From assembly GCA_959596515.1 (NCBI GenBank), contig CAUFXR010000022.1, forward strand, positions 1 through 31,343: a DNA stretch of 31,343 nt. The letters are read 5' to 3'. Shown here piece by piece: positions 25,178 through 31,343 of this stretch (positions are counted from its first letter, which is position 1; each line of letters opens with the position of its first letter). This DNA comes from an uncultured Oscillospiraceae bacterium (GTDB taxonomy: Bacteria > Bacillota > Clostridia > Oscillospirales > Acutalibacteraceae). Under the pieces are notes generated by a model. The model did not search any database, was not told the origin of the DNA, and worked only from the letters and a program-made list of their open reading frames with translations. The translations under genes were made by a program, and so were the position numbers.

Positions 25178-26440
25178 ATGAATTTGAAATTAGAAGAATT
25201 CTTCGCCAATAAAAAGCTTATTCGAAAAATCATCAAGAAAATTCTGCTGATAATCACCTTTACCGTAGGTCTTATTTTTGCCCTTTTCAATTTCGACCGA
25301 GTATGGGGCTTTATTACCAGCGGCATCTCACTAGCGGCTCCCTTTTTTATCGGTATCGCTATTGCATTTGTGGTGAACGTACTGTTAAAATTTTACGAGG
25401 AAAAAGCTTTTTCATTTTTAAATAAACGAAACGGGAAAATATGGAAAAAAATTCGCCGCGGTGTATGTATCTTTTTATCTTTTCTTACCTTTGCCCTGGT
25501 CATTGGTGGTATTATCCTGTTTGTAATTCCCGAACTGATAAATTCCGTTAAGATTCTTACCGACAACGCTCCTTCCTATATCAACCGCCTGATGCAGGAG
25601 GTCACAAAACTTTTAGAAAAATGGAATGTGACCCAGGAGCAAATCAATGCTCTCAAGCTGGATTGGTCCTCTATTTTGACACAAGCCACTCAAGTGACCA
25701 CCAACTTTATGGGTTCCGTGTTCAATATTACTGTCAACGTGGCCAACGGAATTTTCATCATGGCAATGAGCTTTATTTTCTGTATGTACATGCTTGTGAA
25801 CAAGGAAAAGCTCACCACAAACCTAAAACGAGTCATGTACGCTTATCTGCCGAATCGAGTAGCTAAAAGGGCCATCGATATCGCAATTCTTTCCAACAAG
25901 ATCTTCTCTAATTTTGTCAGAGGGCAGCTCACAGAGTCCTGTATCTGGTTCTTTCTAATCTATCTGGGCATGACGATCCTTAGGCTTCCGTATGCGCTGC
26001 TAATCAGTGCTATTGTGGCTCTTTGTAGTCTGATTCCTATCATCGGTCCCTATATTTCTATGTTTACCGCTGGCTTTATCCTTCTTCTGGTAAATCCCTG
26101 GCACACCCTGACCTATTTGATCTTTTTCCTAATTCTACAGCAGATTGAGGGAAATCTTATTTATCCCAGAGTGGTTGGAACCTCTATCGGACTACCGGGT
26201 ATCTGGGTGCTATTAGCCATTATTCTCTGCGGAAACCTGTTCGGCATGGCCGGTATCCTGTTAGGCATCCCAACTTTTTCTGTTATCTACACTCTTCTGC
26301 GAGGCGACACCTCAACACGGCTAAAAAAGAAAAAGCTTACTACTGAGCAGATTCTCCGCAACTCACCCTATGAAACACATTCTCCCGACGAACCAGAACA
26401 AACTGTTCTAGAAGAGTTCAAAAAAAATAATGGTAAATAA
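25178..26440 (+). CDS. AI-2E-family transporter (PF01594-type)
   Basis: A 420-residue polytopic membrane protein. Two or three helices at the N-terminus (LLIITFTVGLIFALF, AAPFFIGIAIAFVVNVLL) are followed by a long extracytoplasmic segment with SVKILTDNAPSYI, and then the conserved C-terminal block ALCSLIPIIGPYISM, QQIEGNLIYPRVVGTSIGL and GMAGILLGIPTFSV. This block defines the AI-2E/YtvI family. Members have been linked to autoinducer-2 export, to cation/proton antiport and to other roles, so function is not settled. The ATG at 25178 is preferred: AAGGA lies just upstream and the promoter lies between this ATG and the earlier one. The charged C-terminal tail is cytoplasmic. It stands alone. 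Confidence 0.88.
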   Translation: MNLKLEEFFANKKLIRKIIKKILLIITFTVGLIFALFNFDRVWGFITSGISLAAPFFIGIAIAFVVNVLLKFYEEKAFSFLNKRNGKIWKKIRRGVCIFLSFLTFALVIGGIILFVIPELINSVKILTDNAPSYINRLMQEVTKLLEKWNVTQEQINALKLDWSSILTQATQVTTNFMGSVFNITVNVANGIFIMAMSFIFCMYMLVNKEKLTTNLKRVMYAYLPNRVAKRAIDIAILSNKIFSNFVRGQLTESCIWFFLIYLGMTILRLPYALLISAIVALCSLIPIIGPYISMFTAGFILLLVNPWHTLTYLIFFLILQQIEGNLIYPRVVGTSIGLPGIWVLLAIILCGNLFGMAGILLGIPTFSVIYTLLRGDTSTRLKKKKLTTEQILRNSPYETHSPDEPEQTVLEEFKKNNGK

Positions 26441-26488
26441 ACTGCTTTTATCGCCATCGTGGTTTCCTAATATTGATCCGAAAGTCGG

Positions 26489-26675
26489 TTTTGGAAAACT
26501 AAAAAGTGGCTATAGGTAGTCAACTTCCCCGTTCCGGAAATTTCCTCTCTGCGGAGATGCCGCAGTAAGCTTTTGGGAAACCAAGTGGTAACCACAGTTG
26601 AGCATTCCCTCGCTCTGGAAATTCTCCCGCCGCGGATTCGTCACAGTGAAATTTTGGAAAACTAAAACCTATCGG
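26489..26675. repeat. Degenerate ~81 bp direct repeat, two and a third copies
   Basis: Units begin with TTTTGGAAAACTAAAA or similar at 26489, 26571 and 26652 (periods 82 and 81). Each continues with a GTGGnnAnnnG-like stretch, TTCCC, a GGAAATTnnCnC element and a GCGG-rich segment. On the minus strand the period is a multiple of three and keeps an open frame with repeating FPERG and GFPK motifs, but no ribosome site is seen. I treat it as intergenic repeat DNA. Confidence 0.6.
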
Positions 26676-26712
26676 ATACATGCGGACTTCCGGCACATTA
26701 GACAACTCAAGC

Positions 26713-26749
26713 AAAAAGGGGCATAACGCTATAGCGCTATGCCCCTTTT
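26713..26749. terminator. Bidirectional terminator between converging genes
   Basis: AAAAGGGGCATA and TATGCCCCTTTT surround an inner GCGCTAT-type stem. T tracts lie on both sides, so it can serve the rightward AI-2E-family gene and the leftward hydrolase gene. Confidence 0.85.
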
Positions 26750-26798
26750 GTTTGTTAGCTTAACAGGTTATTCTGGCTTTTAGTTTCATGAGATTTTA

Positions 26799-27704
26799 TC
26801 AAAGCTCTTCTACAATGTCACGGAAGGCCGAATGAATAATATCATTATAGCTTTTTTCATTGTGGGCCGTAACAGTCACCACTGCGTTTTTATCTGGGAC
26901 CACAATGGAATACTGTCCGTATTTACCATCTAACCGATATGCTCCCGGGCGGACACATCGCCAGACCTGGTAGCCGTAGCCCTGAGCGTTTTCCGGTTCT
27001 TCAAAACAGTCCTTGGTAGCGATACAGTCAAACTGCATCCGCTCTACGTATTCCTCGCTGACAATTTGTCGGCCATTCCAAGATCCCTTTTGCAACAAAA
27101 GCCTCCCCATCTTTGCCAGCTCACTGGTAGTCAGCTGTAGGCCAGTAGCACATAGAGGGTGGCCCAAAGGGCAGCAATTCCATTGAGGATTAAAAATCTC
27201 CAACGGTTCGAACAGCAGCGGCATAAGAAAATTCCTGACATTTTTTCCTGTAACCTTTTCTACCACCCTTCCCAGCATATAGGAGCAGGCATTCGAATAA
27301 TAAAATTTTGTTCCCGGCTCACTTTTCATCGGATCCTCCCAAAACAGCCTGGCCCAATCGGTATTTTGTTCCAGAGGCACGGAAAACCAAAAATTCTCTT
27401 TTCCAGAGGACATATGCAACAAATCACGCAGGGTAATCTTTTCACTTCCCATAGAAGCATACTCCGCAAGCTCCGGAAAATAGTCCAACGCTTTATCCGA
27501 AAGGGACAGTCTTTTTTCATCCAGACAAATTCCTACTGCCACGGACAAAAAAGTCTTGCTGGCGGAATGAAGATTCACTCTGTCGTCACTGCGGAACTGA
27601 AAAGCGATTTCTTCCCCATTGTAGTATAAGTGAATACCATATAATCCTAAATTTTGTTCTAAATTACTTAAGCGGACTCTGTCAAAGACTGACTGTTTCA
27701 ACAT
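26799..27704 (-). CDS. Serine hydrolase of the beta-lactamase/class C fold
   Basis: A 301-residue enzyme of the penicillin-binding-protein-like serine hydrolases. The catalytic SxxK is SASK (Ser 47, Lys 50), the YxN motif is YSN (136-138), and the third motif near 261-263 reads KYG in place of KTG or HxG. No signal peptide or membrane helix is present, so it is probably a cytoplasmic esterase or peptidase rather than a secreted antibiotic-resistance enzyme. The start at 27704 is chosen because AAAGGAAG lies 6-7 bases ahead; the in-frame ATG nine codons upstream lacks a site. It converges on the AI-2E-family gene. Substrate unknown. Confidence 0.88.
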   Translation of the reverse strand: MLKQSVFDRVRLSNLEQNLGLYGIHLYYNGEEIAFQFRSDDRVNLHSASKTFLSVAVGICLDEKRLSLSDKALDYFPELAEYASMGSEKITLRDLLHMSSGKENFWFSVPLEQNTDWARLFWEDPMKSEPGTKFYYSNACSYMLGRVVEKVTGKNVRNFLMPLLFEPLEIFNPQWNCCPLGHPLCATGLQLTTSELAKMGRLLLQKGSWNGRQIVSEEYVERMQFDCIATKDCFEEPENAQGYGYQVWRCVRPGAYRLDGKYGQYSIVVPDKNAVVTVTAHNEKSYNDIIHSAFRDIVEEL

Positions 27705-27830
27705 AATATTCTTCCTTTCTCTTTCTTTCATTAACTATTTCTTTTATCCTAGGTTTTCAAAAGAGTATGTAGGCATTTTACCCCAGTAAAAGACTTTCGC
27801 ATAACACGGAAGTTATGATTTATCTTTTTT

Positions 27831-28069
27831 CTAATTCAACGCCCGCACGGAAGTTATCCGTTGGAAAGGTTCTGTCTCACGCTCACAACCTGTCACCTGT
27901 CCTCCTGTAACCACCGCGGAAACATTTGTGGAGAGACCGAATTTTCCGACTATCCATAACCCCACTGCACCATACATTGCTTGGAAAAGCAATGCAGCCC
28001 GCACCGGAAACGCAAAGGTAATCAGCGGTGAAAAAATTTTCCCTTCTATAAAACTACGACTTTTCCCAC
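27831..28069 (-). pseudogene. Truncated, frameshifted MATE-family efflux transporter
   Basis: Read leftward from a GTG at 28069 (GGGGG 6 bases upstream), and allowing one missing A in the AAAA run at 28061-28064, the product begins GKSRSFIEGKIFSPL and continues with ITFAFP, LLFQAMYGAV, LWIVGKFGLSTNVSAV and TGGQVT. This is the N-terminal signature of MATE multidrug/Na+ antiporters. After about residue 62 the similarity ends, and a stop follows at 27831. A normal MATE protein has ~450 residues, so most of the gene is deleted. The breakpoint area carries the 12-base direct repeat CACGGAAGTTAT (27805, 27846). Upstream, the promoter and leader hairpins are intact. Confidence 0.8.
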
Positions 28070-28082
28070 AAGTTACCCCCTT

Positions 28083-28154
28083 CTAATAAATACAACAAAA
28101 AGCCGGATAAAATATCAGGCGCCCCTGACATCTCATCCAGCTTAGCAGTTTCAA
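28083..28154 (-). CDS. Possible 23-residue leader peptide ahead of the MATE remnant
   Basis: A TTG start at 28154 lies 7 bases after a strong GAGGGGG. The frame encodes MKLLSWMRCQ and a further 13 hydrophobic and Cys-rich residues, ending in TAG directly before the MATE ribosome site. It runs through the terminator-like hairpin, as expected for translation-controlled attenuation. It could instead be a chance frame in a structured leader. Confidence 0.4.
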   Translation of the reverse strand: MKLLSWMRCQGRLIFYPAFCCIY

Positions 28155-28161
28155 CTACTAA
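28091..28161 (-). promoter_or_regulatory. Two-hairpin leader with intrinsic terminator (attenuator)
   Basis: On the minus strand, hairpin 1 is TTAGTAGT-TGAA-ACTGCTAA (28142-28161). Hairpin 2 pairs AGCTGGATGA with TTATCCGGCT, encloses an inner TCAGG/CCTGA stem (28101-28142) and is followed by five T and TTG. Lying between promoter and gene start, this is an attenuator-like arrangement. I do not recognise it as a known riboswitch class. Confidence 0.65.
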
Positions 28162-28180
28162 CCCCCTCAACAGTAAAGAC

Positions 28181-28209
28181 AGTATAGCAATTCCCCAAAA
28201 TTTTGTCAA
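28181..28209 (-). promoter_or_regulatory. Promoter of the MATE leader
   Basis: Minus-strand TTGACA (28204-28209), 17-base spacer, TATACT (28181-28186); start near 28174, 20 bases before the possible leader peptide. Near consensus although the gene it serves is broken. Confidence 0.85.
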
Positions 28210-28540
28210 GGAGATCCTATCTATTATTAGGCTCTTTTCACAAAACAGATGGCTAATATTCTAGTGAAAATCCCCCTACTCATCAAATTTTATTGGCGCC
28301 CCCTTTTTCGCTGATTCTTGAAACATCGTTTTTTACAAGACGATTTCTCCGATTCCTCCCCAGGCCAATAATTATAAATACTCCTGCAGTGCGCTGGTTG
28401 TCTTTTGCTGATCAATTCTAATAGGTCAATTCTATCTATATTTATACTATTATACGTTCCGTACGGATCGCTGTCCTTTCTGAAACGTCAGGATGCATTT
28501 TCTCATCTTTCACGGAAAAATTCGCAAAACCTGCAGGCGG
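28210..28540. other. Intergenic region without recognised features
   Basis: Between the MATE promoter and the stop of the choloylglycine-hydrolase-like gene. It contains a weak ATCGT/ACGAT hairpin around 28326-28346 but no T tract. No terminator for the upstream gene and no further gene is supported. Confidence 0.5.
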
Positions 28541-29647
28541 TTAAGCCTTAGGATGGATTTCAGTCAGCATACGGAAAGTCAGCGGCTGCTCTAAATCAAA
28601 TTGAACCGCCTTCATCCCCTTTTTCAAATGGTTCATATCCACACATTGCATTTGCTGATTTTGGTAAGTAGTCCAGTAGAAGCGCAGAGATTCACCGCAC
28701 ATAATCGAGGTATAAATCGTATAATCATAGGGACTGATCTCCTTATCATATTTTGTTACTGCTTCCTGCTCAGTAATGCGTACCATTCCAAGTGGAAAAG
28801 AAGCGCTTTGAAAAAGATGCCACATATTGGTGACTCCTTGCCGCTCATCCTCGCCTTTGACACAGTAATTCCTTAAAAACGCCAATCGGATAAAGCGGGA
28901 AGGTGAGCTCCAGTCGCCGGGAAGTCCTTGGGCTCCGCTGCCGGAGAAGCATTGTCGCAAACACTCTCCGTTCACTTCCAGCGTATCATAATCTAAATTC
29001 CTAATTCCCCCATAGTTTAGAAGATTTAACCGATGCCAGGAATAGCTAGGACTATTGGTCATCACGCCTAAGGTGTTTCGGTATATCTTTAGGCCATCCT
29101 TATCCGGTTCTACCACGATCATCTCTCCTGTACGGTCGCTGAAAGACCAGTGCAGAGGCGGGATAGACCCAAATAAAGGAAGATCCATGATCGTCATCCG
29201 ATTTTTCAGCAATTCTGCAGCCTCTGTCACTGTAGCGCATTGCGCCAGCACATGATAAACTACATAGGGCGGCTGAATTTTTTGTGTTCCTGGGTTGACA
29301 CGCTCCTCGTAATGGGCGAATTCTCGATAGTAGAGCTGTCCGCCCATCAAGCCCTGATCATTGATGCCCTCATACAAAACAGGGATCGAGGGGATCATCA
29401 AAAATCCTGTTCCCAAAGCGGCATAAGATGCCCTGCATCGAGTGCTTTTGTCAACGTTCCGCTCTGTAGTGGCTCCACAGGTATAATATTCTGTCCCTAC
29501 CGGAATATAAGAAACTTTCGTCCCCTGCGCTATCCGGTTAAAGTCAAAATTTCTGCCCCACAAATGCTTCCCATCTTGAGTGCTCCAGCTAAGCGCACTG
29601 CATCCCGCATTCCATTCCGCAGCCACAAGATTTCCGCTCTTTTGCAT
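28541..29647 (-). CDS. Choloylglycine hydrolase/penicillin V acylase-family amidase
   Basis: A 368-residue Ntn hydrolase that should cleave linear amides such as conjugated bile salts, penicillin V or N-acyl homoserine lactones. The nucleophile is Cys 16 (AGCSALSW), with Arg and Asp in WGRNFDFN, Asn in YEGINDQGLMGG, Asn in GVMTNSPSY and Arg in PSRFIRLAF, the full set expected of the family. Most bile salt hydrolases expose Cys 2 after Met removal. Here 15 residues precede the Cys, implying self-cleavage of a short propeptide. The ATG is well supported (GGAGG 7 bases upstream). No signal peptide is evident. Substrate is uncertain. Confidence 0.88.
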   Translation of the reverse strand: MQKSGNLVAAEWNAGCSALSWSTQDGKHLWGRNFDFNRIAQGTKVSYIPVGTEYYTCGATTERNVDKSTRCRASYAALGTGFLMIPSIPVLYEGINDQGLMGGQLYYREFAHYEERVNPGTQKIQPPYVVYHVLAQCATVTEAAELLKNRMTIMDLPLFGSIPPLHWSFSDRTGEMIVVEPDKDGLKIYRNTLGVMTNSPSYSWHRLNLLNYGGIRNLDYDTLEVNGECLRQCFSGSGAQGLPGDWSSPSRFIRLAFLRNYCVKGEDERQGVTNMWHLFQSASFPLGMVRITEQEAVTKYDKEISPYDYTIYTSIMCGESLRFYWTTYQNQQMQCVDMNHLKKGMKAVQFDLEQPLTFRMLTEIHPKA

Positions 29648-29679
29648 AAACAGGCCTCCAGATTCGTTGATATCTATTC

Positions 29680-29708
29680 AAAATAATGTTCCTACTTTTA
29701 TGTTGCAA
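29680..29708 (-). promoter_or_regulatory. Probable promoter of the amidase gene
   Basis: Minus-strand TTGCAA (29703-29708), 17-base spacer, TATTTT (29680-29685). Start near 29673, ~26 bases before the ATG. Confidence 0.45.
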
Positions 29709-29785
29709 AAGCGATTTTTTACTGTGCCGCGATGTTAATATCGATATTCCGTGAGAGGTTCTGCTGAAATCCAACTCCATATCCG

Positions 29786-29845
29786 ATCAAGCCGAATCCC
29801 ATCAAGCCGAATCCCATCAAGTTGAATCCCATCAAGTTAATTGCT
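29786..29845. repeat. 15 bp tandem repeat, four copies
   Basis: ATCAAGCCGAATCCC occurs twice, then ATCAAGTTGAATCCC, then a partial ATCAAGTTAATT. On the minus strand it reads as five-residue steps (NLMGF, GLMGF, GLIGY) inside a 75-codon open frame beginning GTG at 29946 and ending at 29719. That frame has only a weak ribosome site, so its expression is doubtful. Confidence 0.75.
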
Positions 29846-29946
29846 CTTAAATGTCTTTTCCAAATCACTGTCCTGCCCCGGATGTTTGAGGTGCAATCCT
29901 TATCCGACACGCTTTGACATCTCCGGACGCTGTTTTGATTCGCCAC

Positions 29947-30475
29947 TAAATTTACGCTTTCCGATGCACCAGTGATTATGGCATAGCAAGGGTAATTCCC
30001 GGCAGCGCCCTTTTACGCCTCCTAATGAGAAATCTCTTTTGCTAACATAGCTTATCCAGATAAAACAGATTCATACGGCTATTCCCTGATTCGTTTCAGC
30101 GTAAAATGAGTCATCTGGAGAAACGGCTCTTTTTCTCTTTGTTCTTTTCCTCTTATTTATCTCAACGGTATACCGACTTTCGTATTTTTCACTCTCACTC
30201 CTACCACTTTATATTTTCTGATATTTCATCGGGATAAAAAGCAGACGGATTCATTTTCCAAATCAGTTTTCAGGTTACTCAGGCCGCCACGCGCGGGTAA
30301 AAAATATTGGCCGCGAAGATCAGAGATAAGAGGACAAATGTCTCACCGGAACAATATTCATATGAAAAACGTTCAGCCTGACCGTCTGATATGAGTAAAA
30401 AGAAAAGGCTGAATTCGGAACACAGCTTGCGTTCCAACTCAACCTAGCGGTGACGAGCTTTCCCACGGCAAAGCT
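29947..30475. other. Intergenic region, largely without recognised features
   Basis: No gene is supported. A distant inverted repeat TTCAGCCT/AGGCTGAA lies at 30372-30413. A 14-base stretch AGTAAAAAGAAAAG (30394) is repeated at 30569, at the T tract of the tRNA-Thr terminator, hinting at a duplicated terminator region. Confidence 0.45.
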
Positions 30476-30516
30476 AAAAAACTCCTCCATGGCATCTCTA
30501 GTCATGGGGAGTTTTT
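30476..30516. terminator. Bidirectional hairpin terminator
   Basis: AAAAACTCCTCCATG pairs with CATGGGGAGTTTTT (one bulged base). A or T tracts on each side suit either strand. No gene directly beside it needs it, so it may be a relic or a backup for the tRNA transcript. Confidence 0.6.
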
Positions 30517-30570
30517 GAAGAAGTGCTGACAAAATAGATACCCACTATAAACGCGAGCACGAAATCACAG

Positions 30571-30610
30571 TAAAAAGAAAAGCCCCGAACGCGGCTTGCG
30601 CGTCGAGGCT
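30571..30610 (-). terminator. Terminator of tRNA-Thr
   Basis: On the minus strand AGCCTCGACGCG pairs with CGCG(T)TCGGGGCT around a CAAGC loop, then TTTTCTTTTT. It begins 7 bases after the encoded CCA. Confidence 0.85.
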
Positions 30611-30616
30611 CTCGAC

Positions 30617-30692
30617 TGGAGCTACTGGTCGGACTCGAACCGACGGCCTGCGCATTACGAATGCGCTGCTCTACCAACTGAGCCACAGTAGC
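30617..30692 (-). tRNA. tRNA-Thr (anticodon CGT)
   Basis: A complete 76-base cloverleaf with encoded CCA. Acceptor GCTACTG/CAGTAGC, D stem GCTC/GAGC, anticodon arm GCGCA-TTCGTAA-TGCGC with anticodon CGT reading ACG threonine codons, T arm GTCGG-TTCGAGT-CCGAC, discriminator T. All stems pair fully. It has its own promoter and terminator. Confidence 0.97.
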
Positions 30693-30737
30693 ATATTAGG
30701 TTTTAGTCTCTGTGTACGCAGGATTTACACGCACTTT

Positions 30738-30766
30738 ATTATACAGAACTTTATCTGAATAGTCAA
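30738..30766 (-). promoter_or_regulatory. Promoter of tRNA-Thr
   Basis: Minus-strand TTGACT (30761-30766), 17-base spacer, TATAAT (30738-30743). Start near 30731, ~38 bases ahead of the mature tRNA. Confidence 0.88.
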
Positions 30767-30795
30767 GAGAGTTACAGTGAAATTAGTTCACAAGG

Positions 30796-30826
30796 TTGCA
30801 CATTCCCTTTTTTCGTATATTATAAT
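30796..30826 (+). promoter_or_regulatory. Possible promoter of the small XRE gene
   Basis: TTGCAC (30796-30801) and a perfect TATAAT (30821-30826) with a long 19-base spacer. Confidence 0.4.
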
Positions 30827-30873
30827 AGTCTACAATAGGACAATAATAAGGTTATGGAAAGGAGATGGAACGC

Positions 30874-31293
30874 TTGATTCGTATGGGCAAAAAGCTAAAG
30901 AGACTCCGCGAAAATTTCAATTTAACTCAGCAACAAGTTGCTGAGGCATTGGGCATTGATCGCTCCACTTACGCGTATTACGAATTAGGCCGTACCACTC
31001 CCGATCTGGATAAAATTGATAAACTTCAGAGATTATATCAGGTTCAATATCAAGATTTAATCGAGTATGATGAAGACGATGCGCCGATACAGTTAAAAGA
31101 TTCCGGCTCTGAGTCAAATTCTTGTAAGAAAAATACGTATTTGAAAGCCAATCCGAAAAACTCAGACTTTTTTTATCAGTTAAATAATGATGAGCAGCGA
31201 TTGATTTTAAATTTCAGGTTACTGTCAAAGGCAAATCAGGAGGTTGCTATTCAGCAACTGTTAACACTGCGCCAGCAGCAAAATAGCGAGTGA
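30874..31293 (+). CDS. Small XRE-family transcriptional regulator
   Basis: A 139-residue protein. The Cro/CI-type helix-turn-helix fills residues ~5-60 (GKKLKRLRENFNLTQQQVAEALGIDRSTYAY in overlapping blocks, then YELGRTTPDLDKI). An acidic linker and a helical C-terminus (LNNDEQRLILNFRLLSKANQE) follow and may mediate dimerisation. The start is taken as TTG at 30874 because AAGGAG ends 9 bases before it; an ATG at 30865 abuts the ribosome site and is less likely. The targets are unknown. It is divergent from tRNA-Thr, and any partner gene would lie beyond the right edge. Confidence 0.85.
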   Translation: MIRMGKKLKRLRENFNLTQQQVAEALGIDRSTYAYYELGRTTPDLDKIDKLQRLYQVQYQDLIEYDEDDAPIQLKDSGSESNSCKKNTYLKANPKNSDFFYQLNNDEQRLILNFRLLSKANQEVAIQQLLTLRQQQNSE

Positions 31294-31343
31294 ATTGTCA
31301 AACTAAGAGCAACAGGAAAAGAGTTCAAAGTCCCATAATTCCT

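Noticed and set aside
28091..28174. Known riboswitch (c-di-GMP, guanidine, fluoride, preQ1) in the MATE leader
   Set aside because: The two-hairpin layout and the sequence do not match the conserved cores of those classes as I know them.

Overview
The window looks like chromosomal DNA of a Gram-positive anaerobic clostridium, probably a gut member of the Oscillospiraceae/Ruminococcaceae group. That placement is inferred from gene content; no marker gene names the species. The pointers are an [FeFe]-hydrogenase-type protein, choloylglycine-hydrolase and IclR/DhaK-type sugar genes, moderate GC, strong AGGAGG ribosome sites, frequent TTG/GTG starts, sigma-A promoters with 17-base spacers, and compact hairpin terminators.

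Layout. 1-2.4 kb: a probable sensory-type [FeFe] hydrogenase and a GNAT acetyltransferase, both leftward. 2.4-6.6 kb: a two-gene ABC exporter-like unit (MacB/LolD-type ATPase plus a 1146-residue FtsX-type permease with a ~300-residue coiled coil). 6.66-7.0 kb: an array of eight diverged 41-45 bp repeats. 7.3-11.9 kb: a leftward sugar operon (RpiB-like isomerase, DhaK, DhaL, FucI-like isomerase) divergent from an IclR regulator, with consensus promoters and a palindrome at the transcription start. 12.2-14.3 kb: two phage-derived tail-fibre/baseplate genes with collagen-like segments, divergent from an XRE repressor and with no other phage genes. 14.6-15.8 kb: a zinc-ribbon membrane protein and a second GNAT. 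16.1-19.3 kb: a fusion of an Endonuclease Q-like PHP nuclease to a UvrD-type helicase. 19.5-19.8 kb: two halves of an initiator tRNA in reversed order. 20-22 kb: a REC-HD-GYP-PAS-GGDEF cyclic-di-GMP protein. 22.5-24.9 kb: a TIM-barrel sugar epimerase/isomerase and a Gfo/Idh/MocA dehydrogenase. 25.2-26.4 kb: an AI-2E-family membrane protein. 26.8-29.6 kb: a beta-lactamase-fold hydrolase, the wreck of a MATE efflux gene that keeps its promoter and attenuator-like leader, and a choloylglycine-hydrolase-family enzyme. 30.6-31.3 kb: tRNA-Thr(CGT) and a small XRE regulator.

How the genes work together. The clearest cooperating set is the 7.3-11.9 kb operon. An aldose-ketose isomerase, a two-subunit ketose kinase and a sugar-phosphate isomerase fit the scheme aldose to ketose to ketose phosphate to aldose phosphate. 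The RpiB-like protein has lost several residues that E. coli RpiB uses for ring opening and phosphate binding, so a substrate other than ribose 5-phosphate, perhaps a tetrulose phosphate, is suggested. The phage-fibre pair and its repressor, the EndoQ-helicase fusion, the permuted tRNA halves and the MATE leader are the most unusual items. Several intergenic regions carry degenerate tandem repeats of different types.
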